A stretch of DNA of 40,912 nucleotides from an uncultured Clostridia bacterium (GTDB taxonomy: Bacteria; Bacillota; Clostridia; Oscillospirales; Acutalibacteraceae): assembly GCA_944380885.1 (NCBI GenBank), contig CALWIZ010000021.1, positions 1 through 40,912 on the forward strand, in the 5' to 3' direction. The position numbers and the translations under genes are program-made. How positions within the stretch are numbered: the stretch's first letter is position 1; each line of letters begins with the position of its first letter. Positions 16,561-26,185 of this stretch are shown one piece after another. Under the pieces are notes generated by a model, which did not search any database, was not told the DNA's origin, and saw only the letters and a program-made list of their open reading frames with translations.

Positions 16561-16743
16561 ATGGCAGTACCAAAGAGAAAGACCTCTAAGGCAAGACGCG
16601 ACAAAAGAAGAAACAATCTCTGGAAGCTCAATGCTCCCACATTGGTAAGATGTTCCAACTGCGGTGAATATAAGCGTCCGCACAGACTTTGCTCTGCCTG
16701 CGGCCAGTACGACGGACGCGAGGTAGTAAAGGTCGGCGAATAA
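16561..16743 (+). CDS. rpmF: Large ribosomal subunit protein bL32
   Basis: This 60-residue basic protein has the typical start [18 protein letters not shown] and a zinc ribbon CSNCG...CSACG, so it is the zinc-binding (C+) form. A strong AAGGAGGTG site is 7 nt upstream; the open frame extends further left but overlaps DUF177. It is the last gene before the terminator at 16770. Confidence 0.98.
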   Translation: MAVPKRKTSKARRDKRRNNLWKLNAPTLVRCSNCGEYKRPHRLCSACGQYDGREVVKVGE

Positions 16744-16769
16744 TCGCGCGGTTTGTCTTTGTAACAGGG

Positions 16770-16804
16770 GCAGAGGGGGAAGTGTTCCTCCTCTGCTTTT
16801 TGTT
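16770..16804 (+). terminator. Terminator after rpmF
   Basis: GCAGAGG (16770-16776) pairs with CCTCTGC (16790-16796), with an inner GGGAA/TTCCT pairing, then TTTTTGTT. Confidence 0.8.
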
Positions 16805-16832
16805 AGTAAACGGATTAAGGAAGGGGCGGCGT

Positions 16833-18134
16833 ATGTCAGTAATAATTAAATCTGTTGATAAAGGAAGTCCGGCATACAAAGCGGGACTCCGCGGCGGAGA
16901 GACGCTCCTGTCACTAAACGGCAACAGTATTATTGACGTGCTTGATTACCGCTTTTATCAGAACAGCGGCAGTCTTGTGCTTGAATATTTGGACGTAACC
17001 GGTAAAACAAAAACAGCAAAGGTCAAAAAGGACGAATATGAGGAATTGGGTCTTGAGTTTGAAACATATCTTATGGATAAAAAGCATTCCTGTCTTAATA
17101 AGTGTGTCTTCTGCTTTATAGACCAGCTTCCTATGGGGCTAAGGGAAAGTCTTTACTTTAAGGACGACGATTCGCGTCTTTCCTTTCTTTTCGGTAATTA
17201 TATCACGCTTACAAATATTACCGAGCATGAAGTCGAGCGCATTATAAAAATGCATATCAGCCCCGTCAACATTTCTGTTCATACAACAAATCCGGAGCTT
17301 CGCGTTAAAATGATGACAAACAAGAACGCCGGAAAGGTGCTTGAAATTATCGACCGTTTCAACAGCGCAGGAATAAAAATCAACTGTCAGCTTGTGCTTT
17401 GTCCGGGATATAATGACGGAAAAGAGCTTGAGAGGACTCTTGAGGATTTAAGCAAACTTGAAAACGCCGAGTGTATAGCGGCAGTGCCTGTCGGACTTAC
17501 AAGGTACCGTGAGGGGCTTGCAAAAATTGAGCCTTTTAACAGTGATACTGCGGCGCAGGTTCTTGATATCATAGACCGATACGGGGATAAGTGTATACAA
17601 AAATACGGTCAGCGCAGAATATACGGCGCAGATGAGTTTTACCTGTTGTCGGGAAGAGAAATACCTGAAGCGGATTATTACGGGGATTTCCTACAGCTTG
17701 AAAACGGTGTGGGTTTATGGTCGCTTTTAAGGAGCGAGGCATTTGAGGCGCTTAAGGAGACAGAGCCGCGTACCGTAAAAAGGAAAATAACCATGGCGAC
17801 TGGTGAAGCGGCGTATCCGCTTATCAAGGCAATAGCAGGGGAATGCCGCAAAAAAAATCCGCGGCTTGAAGTGAACGTTTATGCCGTGAAAAATAATTTT
17901 TTCGGTGGAAAAATCAATGTTGCCGGACTTGTTACGGCGACTGATATTGCGGAGCAGCTGGCAGAAAAACAGCTTGGTGAGGAACTGCTTATTCCTTCCG
18001 TTATGTTAAGGCAGGAGGGCGATATGTTCCTTGACAGCGTGACGGTGGACAAACTGTCAGAGCGGCTTAATGTTAAAATAATACCGGTCGGGAATGACGG
18101 ATATGAGCTTGTAGACGCTATTCTCGGCGAGTAA
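16833..18134 (+). CDS. DUF512 protein: PDZ domain plus radical-SAM-like iron-sulfur domain
   Basis: This 433-residue protein is of the DUF512/PDZ family, common beside der in Clostridia. Residues 1-65 form a PDZ-like domain (GSPAYKAGLRGGETLLSLNG). Next comes C87-L-N-K-C91-V-F-C94, a CX3CX2C motif of the radical SAM superfamily, which would hold a 4Fe-4S cluster, followed by a TIM-barrel-like region and the C-terminal DUF512 domain. The reaction is unknown. ATG at 16833 has GGAAGGGG upstream; the longer frame crosses the rpmF terminator. It leads the DUF512-der-plsY-gpsA unit, hinting at a role in ribosome assembly or envelope growth. Confidence 0.88.
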   Translation: MSVIIKSVDKGSPAYKAGLRGGETLLSLNGNSIIDVLDYRFYQNSGSLVLEYLDVTGKTKTAKVKKDEYEELGLEFETYLMDKKHSCLNKCVFCFIDQLPMGLRESLYFKDDDSRLSFLFGNYITLTNITEHEVERIIKMHISPVNISVHTTNPELRVKMMTNKNAGKVLEIIDRFNSAGIKINCQLVLCPGYNDGKELERTLEDLSKLENAECIAAVPVGLTRYREGLAKIEPFNSDTAAQVLDIIDRYGDKCIQKYGQRRIYGADEFYLLSGREIPEADYYGDFLQLENGVGLWSLLRSEAFEALKETEPRTVKRKITMATGEAAYPLIKAIAGECRKKNPRLEVNVYAVKNNFFGGKINVAGLVTATDIAEQLAEKQLGEELLIPSVMLRQEGDMFLDSVTVDKLSERLNVKIIPVGNDGYELVDAILGE

Positions 18135-18155
18135 TATTAAAGGGGGAACGGCGTT

Positions 18156-19478
18156 ATGGCAAAACCGGTAGTGGCGGTAGTGGGGCGTCCGAATGTCGGA
18201 AAATCCACGCTTTTCAATAAAATAATAGGAAAACGCCTTTCAATAGTCGATGATACTCCGGGCGTCACACGCGACAGGATTTACGGGGACGGCGAGTGGC
18301 TCGGAAAAAAATTCATGCTGGTAGATACCGGCGGTATAGAGCCGGACAACGGCGACGTCATACTTTCAGGTATGCGCGCGCAGGCGCAGCTTGCCATTGA
18401 TACGGCTTCCGCCATAATTTTTGTCACCGATATAAGGTCTGGCGTTACGGCGGCTGATATGGAGGTCGCATCCATGCTTCAGAAGAGCGGCAAGCCTGTT
18501 GTGCTGTGCGTGAACAAATGCGATACCATAGGCGAGCTTCCGGCTGATTTTTATGAATTTTACAATCTCGGCATCGGCGAGCCGATAGCTGTTTCCTCTG
18601 TTCACGGCCACGGAACCGGCGACCTTCTTGACGCGGTAATAGCGCATATCCCGTCGGAGGAGTTCGAGGACGAGGACGACGATATTATAAACGTTGCTGT
18701 AATAGGCAAGCCCAACGCCGGGAAGTCATCTCTTATAAACCGGATAGCAGGTGAAGAACGCTCAATAGTTTCAGATGTTGCCGGAACCACTCGTGACGCT
18801 GTGGATACAAGAATAGAAAAGGACGGCGTTAAATATAATTTTATTGATACTGCCGGATTGCGACGTAAAAGCCGTGTTGACGATAAAATTGAGAAATACA
18901 GTGTTATCCGTGCGGAAATGGCTGTTGAACGCGCCGATGTTTGTGTTATAATGATAGACGGAAAGGAAGGCTTTACCGAGCAGGACTCAAAGGTTGCGGG
19001 TCTTGCGGTTGAGCAGGGAAAGGCGTGCATTATAGCTGTGAATAAATGGGACGCTGTCGAAAAGGACGGCAGAACCATGGACAGCACGCGTAAGAGTCTT
19101 ATGAATGACTTTTCCTTTATGCCGTACGCGCCGATAATTTTTATATCGGCAAAGACAGGACAGAGAATAGACCGTCTTTTTGAGCTTATAAAATATGTAT
19201 ATTCGCAGAACACCATGCGGATTTCCACCGGTAAGCTGAATGATATATTGGCGGACGCTACCGCCCGTGTCCAGCCGCCGACGGATAAAGGAAAAAGACT
19301 GCGGATATATTATATGACGCAGGCTTCTACCAAACCGCCTACATTCGTATGTTTCTGCAATAAGGCTGAGCTTTTCCATTTTTCGTATCAGCGCTACCTT
19401 GAAAATCAGATACGCTCGACCTTCGGGCTTGAGGGTACTCCGGTACGCTTTGTAATTCGTGAAAGGGGAGACAAATAA
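18156..19478 (+). CDS. der: Ribosome biogenesis GTPase Der (EngA)
   Basis: This tandem-GTPase is essential for 50S subunit maturation. First G domain: GRPNVGKS (10-17), DTPGVTRD and DTGGIE, NKCD. Second: GKPNAGKSS near 184-192, DVAGTTRD, DTAGLRR, NKWD. A C-terminal KH-like domain completes it. The length of 440 is standard. The stop and the plsY start share bases in TAATG, indicating coupled translation. Confidence 0.98.
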   Translation: MAKPVVAVVGRPNVGKSTLFNKIIGKRLSIVDDTPGVTRDRIYGDGEWLGKKFMLVDTGGIEPDNGDVILSGMRAQAQLAIDTASAIIFVTDIRSGVTAADMEVASMLQKSGKPVVLCVNKCDTIGELPADFYEFYNLGIGEPIAVSSVHGHGTGDLLDAVIAHIPSEEFEDEDDDIINVAVIGKPNAGKSSLINRIAGEERSIVSDVAGTTRDAVDTRIEKDGVKYNFIDTAGLRRKSRVDDKIEKYSVIRAEMAVERADVCVIMIDGKEGFTEQDSKVAGLAVEQGKACIIAVNKWDAVEKDGRTMDSTRKSLMNDFSFMPYAPIIFISAKTGQRIDRLFELIKYVYSQNTMRISTGKLNDILADATARVQPPTDKGKRLRIYYMTQASTKPPTFVCFCNKAELFHFSYQRYLENQIRSTFGLEGTPVRFVIRERGDK

Positions 19479-20128
19479 TGGCGTTTTTCTGTATCGGCGC
19501 GGTAATAGCCGCGTATCTGCTCGGAAGTATAAATTTTGCCGTTATTTTTGCCGGTGCGTTTCTTAAAAAAGATGTCAGAGAGCTGGGCAGCGGCAATGCC
19601 GGAACCACAAATGTTATGCGCACAGCCGGATTTCTTCCCGGCGCTCTTACTTTTATTTGCGATGCGCTTAAGGGCTTTGCTGCCTGCTTTATCGGAAAAA
19701 CGGTTTTTGATTATGTCTATACAAGCACGGGAAGCGAATGGGCGCTGCCTGTCTACGGAGCCTACCTATGCGGCGTTGCCTGTATGCTCGGGCACGTTTT
19801 CCCGCTGTTTTTCCAGTTCAAGGGTGGAAAGGGTGTTGCGACAAGTGTAGGTATATACGCCGTGTGCTGTCCTATAGCTATTATTTCAGGTCTTGTTGTT
19901 TTTGCGCTTTCGGTTATTATTTCCGGAATAGTATCGTTAAGCTCTCTTTTGGCTACTGTAACGGTTGTCACCTTATCAATTGTTTTTTTCGGCGAGGAAG
20001 CCGGTCTTGCCGTTTCCGCCGCCTTGAGTATAGTGATGGGTATTATAGTGTTCTTGAAGCATTCGGAAAATATTAAAAGACTGATTAAGGGCGAAGAAAA
20101 GAAAATAAAGATAAGGAGACGCAAATAA
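19478..20128 (+). CDS. plsY: Glycerol-3-phosphate acyltransferase PlsY
   Basis: This integral membrane enzyme transfers acyl from acyl-phosphate to glycerol-3-phosphate, giving lysophosphatidate. It has several hydrophobic segments, GSGNAGTTNVMR (38-49) and KGGKGVATS (about 117-125), both conserved catalytic loops. It is 216 residues long with a very basic C-terminal tail (GEEKKIKIRRRK). It is joined to gpsA by another TAATG, placing both glycerol-phosphate enzymes together. No plsX is present in the window. Confidence 0.96.
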   Translation: MAFFCIGAVIAAYLLGSINFAVIFAGAFLKKDVRELGSGNAGTTNVMRTAGFLPGALTFICDALKGFAACFIGKTVFDYVYTSTGSEWALPVYGAYLCGVACMLGHVFPLFFQFKGGKGVATSVGIYAVCCPIAIISGLVVFALSVIISGIVSLSSLLATVTVVTLSIVFFGEEAGLAVSAALSIVMGIIVFLKHSENIKRLIKGEEKKIKIRRRK

Positions 20129-21111
20129 TGGCTAAAATTACGATTTTAGGCTCAGGCGGCTGGGGAATGGCACTCGCTATTTCGGCGCACAGCAGCGGCC
20201 ATGATGTTACATTGTGGTCTCCGTTTAAGGATGAAGCTGATGCGCTTCTCAAGAATCGGGGTAATGAGCGTCTGTTAAGCGGTGTAAGGCTGCCTGACGG
20301 TATTGAAATCACAACGGATTTATCGGTTGTTTCCGGCTCGTCTGTAACGGTAATTGCTACCCCGTCAACTACGATACGCTCAGTGGCAGCGCAGCTTTCG
20401 GCATACAGGGATATCGGTATTGTCGTCAATGTCGCAAAGGGGCTTGAAAAAGGGTCTCTTTTAAGACTGTCACAGGTCATTAAAGATGAAATCCCCGGCG
20501 CAAAGGTTGCAGTTCTTTCAGGACCTTCCCACGCCGAGGAGGTTGCGAGAGGAGAATATACAACCGTTGTTGCGGCGGCTGAGTCACCGGTTACCGCGCA
20601 GATAGTACAGGATATAATGTCATCTGACTGCCTGAGAATATATACATCAGAAGACCTTATAGGAGTAGAGCTCGGAGGCGCGCTCAAGAATATTATTGCC
20701 ATTGCTTCCGGCTTTTGCGAGGGACTGGGACTCGGAGACAATTCGAGGGCGGCGCTCATAACGCGCGGACTCGCTGAGATGTCAAGACTCGGCGTGTGCA
20801 TGGGAGCAGAGGAATATACCTTTTCTGGTCTTGCGGGTGTCGGTGACCTAATTGTTACATGTACTTCAAGACACAGCCGCAACCACAGGTTCGGCAAAAA
20901 GGTGGGAGAGGGTATGCCCATCGCTCAGGCGCTCGGAGAAGTCGGCACGGTAGAGGGCTATTACGCCACAGATATGGCATATTCGCTTTCAAAAAAGTAT
21001 AATATTGAAATGCCCATAGTTGAAAGCTGCTATGCGGTGCTTTACGGCGGAAAGGACGTAAAAGAGGTTCCAAACGACCTTATGAAACGTCCTATGCGCA
21101 GTGAACATTGA
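20128..21111 (+). CDS. gpsA: Glycerol-3-phosphate dehydrogenase [NAD(P)+]
   Basis: This reduces dihydroxyacetone phosphate to sn-glycerol-3-phosphate for phospholipid synthesis. The N-terminal Rossmann motif is GSGGWG (8-13), followed by NVAKGLEKGS and GPSHAEEVA; the catalytic Lys is in GGALKNIIAIASGF near 188, and TCTSRHSRNHRFG is also present. At 327 residues it has the family length. It directly supplies the PlsY substrate, and the genes overlap. Confidence 0.97.
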   Translation: MAKITILGSGGWGMALAISAHSSGHDVTLWSPFKDEADALLKNRGNERLLSGVRLPDGIEITTDLSVVSGSSVTVIATPSTTIRSVAAQLSAYRDIGIVVNVAKGLEKGSLLRLSQVIKDEIPGAKVAVLSGPSHAEEVARGEYTTVVAAAESPVTAQIVQDIMSSDCLRIYTSEDLIGVELGGALKNIIAIASGFCEGLGLGDNSRAALITRGLAEMSRLGVCMGAEEYTFSGLAGVGDLIVTCTSRHSRNHRFGKKVGEGMPIAQALGEVGTVEGYYATDMAYSLSKKYNIEMPIVESCYAVLYGGKDVKEVPNDLMKRPMRSEH

Positions 21112-21171
21112 GTTTCTAAGCGCTGCTCAAACAAATTTTATATTTTTAAAAATTATAATTTAAAAAAATAC

Positions 21172-21200
21172 TTGATTTTTGTCTTTAAATCTGTTATTAT
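21172..21200 (+). promoter_or_regulatory. Promoter of rpmB
   Basis: TTGATT (21172-21177) and TATTAT (21195-21200) are spaced 17 bp apart in an AT-rich gap after gpsA. Confidence 0.75.
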
Positions 21201-21254
21201 TATGTTTGCTATGTGGGTCGGCATAGAGCCGACAGAAAGAAGGAGGTGCAGACC

Positions 21255-21443
21255 ATGGCTAAATGTGATATCTGCAGCAAGGAAATTGCTTTCGGAATAA
21301 AGGTTTCCCATTCACACAGACGTTCCAACAGAACATGGAAACCCAATGTTAAGAAGGTAAAGGCAATCGTAAACGGCACTCCTCGCCGTATCAATGTTTG
21401 CACCCGCTGCCTTCGTTCAGGTAAGGTCACCAGAGCGATTTAA
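21255..21443 (+). CDS. rpmB: Large ribosomal subunit protein bL28
   Basis: This 62-residue basic ribosomal protein has CDIC (4-7) and CTRC pairs, so it is the zinc-binding C+ form. It contains the family pattern SHSHRRSNRTWKPNVKKV. AGGAGG at 21241-21246 sets the ATG at 21255. It is monocistronic: its own promoter precedes it and a terminator follows. In many Clostridia rpmB lies near recG and DAK-type genes, which are absent here. Confidence 0.97.
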   Translation: MAKCDICSKEIAFGIKVSHSHRRSNRTWKPNVKKVKAIVNGTPRRINVCTRCLRSGKVTRAI

Positions 21444-21467
21444 TGAAGTTTATACTTACAAAAATAA

Positions 21468-21494
21468 CCCTCGGTGTAAACTGAGGGATTTTTT
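21468..21494 (+). terminator. Terminator after rpmB
   Basis: CCCTCGG pairs with CTGAGGG (one G-T pair), followed by six T. Confidence 0.8.
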
Positions 21495-21526
21495 GTATCC
21501 GAATAATACATTTAACGGTGATTGAA

Positions 21527-22189
21527 ATGATAAAAGCGGTTTTATTTGACCTTGACGGTACGCTGGCTAATTCGCTCAGCGACCTTGCGGACAGTACAAA
21601 TTATGCGCTCTCGGAAATGGGCTTTCCGACTCACGAACGGGAGGAATATAAGTATCTCGTAGGGGACGGTATTCCCAAGCTGATCGAACGCGCACTGCCG
21701 GTGGGAGAAAAGACAGAGGAGAACAAAAAGAAGTGCCTTGATATTTTTATGGAGCGTTATAATGAGCATTATCATGATAAAACTGTCGCATATGACGGAA
21801 TACCTGATATGCTCTCGGAGCTTAAAGAAGGCGGATTGAAAATCGCCGTCATTTCGAATAAGGCGGAGGAAATGGCGGTTAAGGTCGTCGAAAAGCTGTT
21901 CGGCGGTATGTTTGATGTTGTCGCCGGAAAAAGGGAGGGATTCCCGACTAAACCTGACCCGGCGCTTACGCTTGAGGTTATAAGACAGCTCGGTGTGAAG
22001 CCGCAGGAGTGTGTTCTTGTGGGTGACTCCGGAATGGATATGGCGGCGGCGGTAAACGCCGGCGCGGCTCCTGTCGGTGTGCTGTGGGGATTCAGGCTCG
22101 AAGACGAGCTTATAAAAAACGGAGCTGAGTATACGATAAAATCTCCGGCGGAAATACCGGAAATAATCAGGAAAATAAATCATGGATAA
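21527..22189 (+). CDS. HAD-family hydrolase, phosphoglycolate phosphatase-like
   Basis: This 220-residue HAD subclass IA phosphatase is likely to act on small phosphate esters such as 2-phosphoglycolate. Motif I FDLDGTLANS has the catalytic Asp pair at 8 and 10. Motif II is VISNK, the motif III Lys lies in KPDP, and motif IV is GDSGMDMAAAVNAG. A helical cap lies at about 15-85. ATG at 21527 is preferred over GTG 21518 because GGTGAT then serves as ribosome site. It overlaps the next gene by 8 nt. Substrate is not determinable from sequence. Confidence 0.85.
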   Translation: MIKAVLFDLDGTLANSLSDLADSTNYALSEMGFPTHEREEYKYLVGDGIPKLIERALPVGEKTEENKKKCLDIFMERYNEHYHDKTVAYDGIPDMLSELKEGGLKIAVISNKAEEMAVKVVEKLFGGMFDVVAGKREGFPTKPDPALTLEVIRQLGVKPQECVLVGDSGMDMAAAVNAGAAPVGVLWGFRLEDELIKNGAEYTIKSPAEIPEIIRKINHG

Positions 22190-23357
22190 AAAAATAAGTT
22201 ATCTGCCGACGAAAGCGGCGTCATATGTCGGATTTTTCGTCCAGGCAATAGTAAATAATTTTCTGCCGATACTTTTTATAGCCATACAGGACGTTTACGG
22301 CATTGGTTACGAAAAACTTGGCAGGCTTATAATGTTCAATTTTCTGACACAGCTTGTAACGGATATGCTCACGCCGAAAATCGTGGGTCTCATCGGATAC
22401 AGAAAAGCGGCGGTTATGTGTCAGGGCGTGGCGGCGGTCGGTCTTTCAATGCTATCCTTTATGCCGCGCATTTTGCCGGACGCTTATACCGGAATTGTTA
22501 TTTCGGTTATGGTATATGCCTTCGCGAGCGGGCTTATGGAGGTTATATTAAGTCCTATGGTCGAAATGCTGCCGACTTCAAATAAAAGCGGCAATATGTC
22601 GATACTTCATTCATTTTACTGCTGGGGTCAGGCTGTGACGGCTCTTGTCACAACTTTGCTGATAAACCGCCTCGGTTATGAAAACTGGACGTATATTCCG
22701 CTTATATGGGCGGTAATTCCTTTAATAAATATGTTCAGCTTTCTTAGGGTGCCTATAATTGAGCCTGAACCCGAAAGAAAAAGCGACCGGCTTAAGGACC
22801 TTATTAAGTCCCGTCTGTTCAGGTGCTTTATGTTTATGATGCTGTGCGCCGGAGCAAGTGAAATAGCCATGGCTGAATGGGCGTCGATGTTCGCGCAGCA
22901 GGCGCTCGGCGTTTCAAAGGTTGTGGGAGACCTTGCAGGACCGTGCGCTTTTGCGGTCTTTATGGGGCTTGGCCGTGTGATTTATGCTGCGTTTTCAGAA
23001 AAAATACCGTTTAGAACCGCTGTTATTGCCATGAGTTTGCTTTGCACCGTCTGTTACCTTGTGACAGCTTTTGCAAAAATTCCTTTTATGGCGCTGCTTT
23101 CATGCGCTGTTTGCGGATTTACGGTCAGCATTTTCTGGCCCGGAACTTATTCTGCCGGAGCGCGCTTCTTTCCGAGAGGTGACGCGGTGATGTTCAGCGT
23201 ATTCGCGATGTGCGGCGACCTCGGCTGCTGTATGGGGCCTTGGATACTCGGGATTGTGGCGGAAACGGTAAATCTTAATATCGGATTTGCGGTAACAGCG
23301 GTATTTCCCGCGGGAATGCTTGCAGCGGCACTGCTTTTTCTGAAAGAAAAAGATTGA
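22182..23357 (+). CDS. Major facilitator superfamily transporter
   Basis: This 391-residue membrane protein has about 12 hydrophobic segments in two halves, with a charged central loop (EPEPERKSDRLKDL near 197-210). The layout is that of an MFS permease, closest in feel to the sugar (fucose/glucose) or multidrug families. The substrate is not apparent. It overlaps the HAD phosphatase by 8 nt, so the two are translationally linked; a role in exporting or importing a compound related to the phosphatase is possible but unproven. Confidence 0.82.
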   Translation: MDKKISYLPTKAASYVGFFVQAIVNNFLPILFIAIQDVYGIGYEKLGRLIMFNFLTQLVTDMLTPKIVGLIGYRKAAVMCQGVAAVGLSMLSFMPRILPDAYTGIVISVMVYAFASGLMEVILSPMVEMLPTSNKSGNMSILHSFYCWGQAVTALVTTLLINRLGYENWTYIPLIWAVIPLINMFSFLRVPIIEPEPERKSDRLKDLIKSRLFRCFMFMMLCAGASEIAMAEWASMFAQQALGVSKVVGDLAGPCAFAVFMGLGRVIYAAFSEKIPFRTAVIAMSLLCTVCYLVTAFAKIPFMALLSCAVCGFTVSIFWPGTYSAGARFFPRGDAVMFSVFAMCGDLGCCMGPWILGIVAETVNLNIGFAVTAVFPAGMLAAALLFLKEKD

Positions 23358-23402
23358 AAAATTCTTGAATACAGTATAAAATAGGCATAAGAGGTGAGCT
23401 GT

Positions 23403-23882
23403 TTGAAAAGAGACGGATATTTAAGCTGGGATGAATATTTTATGGGTATAGCGCTGCTTTCTGCGATGCGCAGCAAGGACCCGTCAACACAGGTGGGAGC
23501 CTGTATTGTCAATTCTGAAAAAAGAATACTGTCTGTGGGATATAACGGAATGCCGCGCTGCTGCAGTGATGATGTTTTTCCGTGGGAGAGGGACGGTGAG
23601 CCGCTTGAGTCAAAGTATTTATATGTTTGTCACGCTGAGCTTAACGCTATACTCAACTGCGCGAGCGGGAATGTCCGCGGCTGTACGGTATATACCACGC
23701 TTTTTCCCTGCAACGAATGCGCAAAAGCGATTATTCAGTCCGGAATAAAAGAGGTTGTGTATATGTCCGATAAATATTCGGATTCGGACAGTGTGCTTGC
23801 GTCAAAGCGTATGTTTGAAACCGCCGGAGTCAGCTTCCGTCAGTATGACGTGACTGACAGGCAGATTTCTCTTTCGCTTTAA
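23403..23882 (+). CDS. Deoxycytidylate deaminase (ComEB-like)
   Basis: This zinc enzyme deaminates dCMP to dUMP, feeding thymidylate synthesis. CHAE (76-79) supplies the zinc His and catalytic Glu; PCNEC (102-106) supplies two zinc Cys. YNGMPRCC near 47-54 is typical of dCMP deaminases. The start is TTG at 23403 with GAGGTGA (23391-23397) upstream; GTG at 23394 lies within that site. The length of 159 is typical. A strong terminator follows. Confidence 0.93.
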   Translation: MKRDGYLSWDEYFMGIALLSAMRSKDPSTQVGACIVNSEKRILSVGYNGMPRCCSDDVFPWERDGEPLESKYLYVCHAELNAILNCASGNVRGCTVYTTLFPCNECAKAIIQSGIKEVVYMSDKYSDSDSVLASKRMFETAGVSFRQYDVTDRQISLSL

Positions 23883-23914
23883 AATAAATTTTTATTACAA
23901 CTTAATATTTTCTT

Positions 23915-23957
23915 CCGGTCGGCGCAGAAATACGCCGGCCGGTATTTTGTGTTTTTT
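23915..23957 (+). terminator. Terminator after the dCMP deaminase gene
   Basis: CCGGTCGGCG (23915-23924) pairs with CGCCGGCCGG (23933-23942), then a T-rich tract (TATTTTGTGTTTTTT). Confidence 0.85.
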
Positions 23958-23958
23958 G

Positions 23959-23987
23959 TTGCCAAAACGGTTAGTATATGGTAAAAT
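23959..23987 (+). promoter_or_regulatory. Promoter of tex
   Basis: TTGCCA (23959-23964) and TAAAAT (23982-23987) are spaced 17 bp apart, beginning right after the preceding terminator. Confidence 0.7.
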
Positions 23988-24019
23988 CAAACTGTTATGA
24001 ATAAAAACGGAGTGATAAA

Positions 24020-26185
24020 ATGGAAATCAATAAACAGCTTGCGGAAGAATTTTCATTAAAGTCTTTTCAGGTTGAAAATACCGTAAAGCTCATAGACGAA
24101 GGAAATACTATTCCGTTTATAGCCAGGTACCGTAAGGAGGCTACCGGTTCGCTTGACGACCAGGTGCTTCGTGAGCTTGCCGACAGACTTTCCTATCTTC
24201 GCAATATGGATGAAACAAGAGAAAAAATCAAGGCTGCCATTGAAGAGCAGGGAGCGCTTACGGACGAGCTTTCGGCAGCGGTAGACGCGGCAAAGACCCT
24301 TACGGAGCTTGATGATATTTACCGCCCTTTCAAGAAAAAACGCAAGACGAGAGCGTCGGTCGCAAAGGAAAAGGGACTTTCTCCTCTTGCCGAAATGATA
24401 TACGCGCAGAAGCCGGACTGTGAGGATCCGATTAAGGAAGCTGAAAAATATATTGATCCCGAAAAGGGCGTTGAAACGGCTGAAGATGCTTTACAGGGCG
24501 CTATGGATATAATAGCCGAAATGATATCGGACGACGCAGACGTGAGAAAGCGTATGCGGTTTGTCTGTCTTGCACACGGCAGCCTTACGGCAAAGGCGGC
24601 AGGCGATGAGCTTGACGTATATGAAATGTATAAAGATTTTTCAGAACCGCTTTCAAAAATAGCCGACCACAGGATTCTCGCGATAAACCGCGGGGAAAAG
24701 GAAGAATATTTAAAGGTTTCGGTTGATTTTGACCGCGATAAAGCGATGTTTATAATCGGTAAAACCCATATTAAAGAGGGTTCTCCAGCTACCGCGTATG
24801 TGAAACGCGCGGCGGAGGACGCATACAGCCGTTTGATTTTTCCTTCGGTCGAGCGTGAAATACGTTCTGAGCTTACTGAACGCGCGAGTACGTCGGCCAT
24901 TAAGGTCTTTTCAACAAATCTCCGTCAGCTTTTAATGCAGCCGCCGGTTAAAAACGCAGTGACAATAGGGCTAGACCCCGGTTACAGAACCGGCTGCAAG
25001 GTCGCCGTGGTGGACGGCACCGGAAAGGTACTTGATACCGGTGTTATTTATCCCGTACCGCCTAAAAACAAGGTTGAGGAAGCCAAGCAGATAATAAAGG
25101 GACTTGTAAAAAAATATAATGTCAGTGTTTTTGCTATCGGAAACGGCACCGCGAGCCACGAGACTGAGGTTTTTGCGGCAGAGGTTATAAAAGAACTCGG
25201 CGGAGGTATTTCGTATATGGTAGTCAGTGAAGCCGGAGCAAGCGTTTACTCCGCCTCAAAGCTGGCGGCTGAAGAATTTCCGGAATACGATGTTTCATTA
25301 AGAAGTGCCGTTTCTATCGCGAGAAGACTTGAAGACCCGCTTGCCGAGCTTGTGAAAATCGACCCGAAAGCAATAGGCGTAGGACAGTACCAGCATGATA
25401 TGCCCGCAGCAAAGCTGAGTTCAGCGCTTGACGGAGTTGTGGAAGACTGCGTAAACAGCGTCGGTGTGGACCTTAATACCGCGTCGGTACAGCTTTTATC
25501 CCGTGTTTCAGGTCTCGGAGCGGCAGTGGCTAAAAATATTGTGACCTACAGAGAGGAAAACGGCAGATTTACAAGCCGTGCGCAGCTTAAAAAAGTGCCT
25601 AAGCTCGGACCGAAGGCGTTTGAGCAGTGCGCAGGCTTTCTGAGAGTGGCTGACGGTTCACAGGTGCTTGACAATACCTCTGTTCACCCCGAAAGCTATG
25701 ATGCGGCGAAAAAGCTGCTTAAAATTTGCGGATATACAGACGACGATGTCAGAAAAGGCAGCGCGAAGCAGCTGTCAGAGAACGTTCAGGCACGCGGAAT
25801 TGATAATATAGCCGCTGAACTTGAAATCGGCGTACCCACTCTTGAGGATATTATTAAAGAGCTTGAGCGTCCGGGAAGAGACCCGCGCGAGGAGCTTCCG
25901 CCTCCGCTGCTGAGAAGCGATATAATGTCTATGGAGGATTTGAAGCCCGGAATGGAGCTTACCGGTACGGTCAGAAATGTTATAGATTTCGGTGCTTTTA
26001 TCGATATCGGCGTCCATCAGGACGGACTTGTTCACATTTCCCAGATAACAAACCGCTTTATAAAACACCCGTCCGAGGTACTTAAGGTCGGTGATATAGT
26101 TAAGGTATGGGTGCTGTCTGTTGATGTTCAGAAGAAAAGAATTTCACTTACAATGAGGAAAGAAAAGATAAACAATGAAGCATAA
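24020..26185 (+). CDS. tex: Tex-family RNA-binding transcription accessory protein
   Basis: This Spt6-like protein associates with transcription and RNA turnover. Domain order is an N-terminal helical region with IPFIARYRKEATGSLDD (32-48), a YqgF/RNase H-like domain (TIGLDPGYRTGCKVAVVDG near 315-333), helix-hairpin-helix motifs (SRVSGLGAAVAKNIV and LKKVPKLGPKAFEQ), and a C-terminal S1 domain (GTVRNVIDFGAFIDIGVHQ, about 651-669). At 721 residues it has the normal length. Its 3' end overlaps the DMT permease by 11 nt. Confidence 0.96.
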   Translation: MEINKQLAEEFSLKSFQVENTVKLIDEGNTIPFIARYRKEATGSLDDQVLRELADRLSYLRNMDETREKIKAAIEEQGALTDELSAAVDAAKTLTELDDIYRPFKKKRKTRASVAKEKGLSPLAEMIYAQKPDCEDPIKEAEKYIDPEKGVETAEDALQGAMDIIAEMISDDADVRKRMRFVCLAHGSLTAKAAGDELDVYEMYKDFSEPLSKIADHRILAINRGEKEEYLKVSVDFDRDKAMFIIGKTHIKEGSPATAYVKRAAEDAYSRLIFPSVEREIRSELTERASTSAIKVFSTNLRQLLMQPPVKNAVTIGLDPGYRTGCKVAVVDGTGKVLDTGVIYPVPPKNKVEEAKQIIKGLVKKYNVSVFAIGNGTASHETEVFAAEVIKELGGGISYMVVSEAGASVYSASKLAAEEFPEYDVSLRSAVSIARRLEDPLAELVKIDPKAIGVGQYQHDMPAAKLSSALDGVVEDCVNSVGVDLNTASVQLLSRVSGLGAAVAKNIVTYREENGRFTSRAQLKKVPKLGPKAFEQCAGFLRVADGSQVLDNTSVHPESYDAAKKLLKICGYTDDDVRKGSAKQLSENVQARGIDNIAAELEIGVPTLEDIIKELERPGRDPREELPPPLLRSDIMSMEDLKPGMELTGTVRNVIDFGAFIDIGVHQDGLVHISQITNRFIKHPSEVLKVGDIVKVWVLSVDVQKKRISLTMRKEKINNEA

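Noticed and set aside
21542..22183. 213-codon open frame antisense to the HAD phosphatase
   Set aside because: It mirrors a gene with clear HAD motifs and has no domain or initiation signal of its own.
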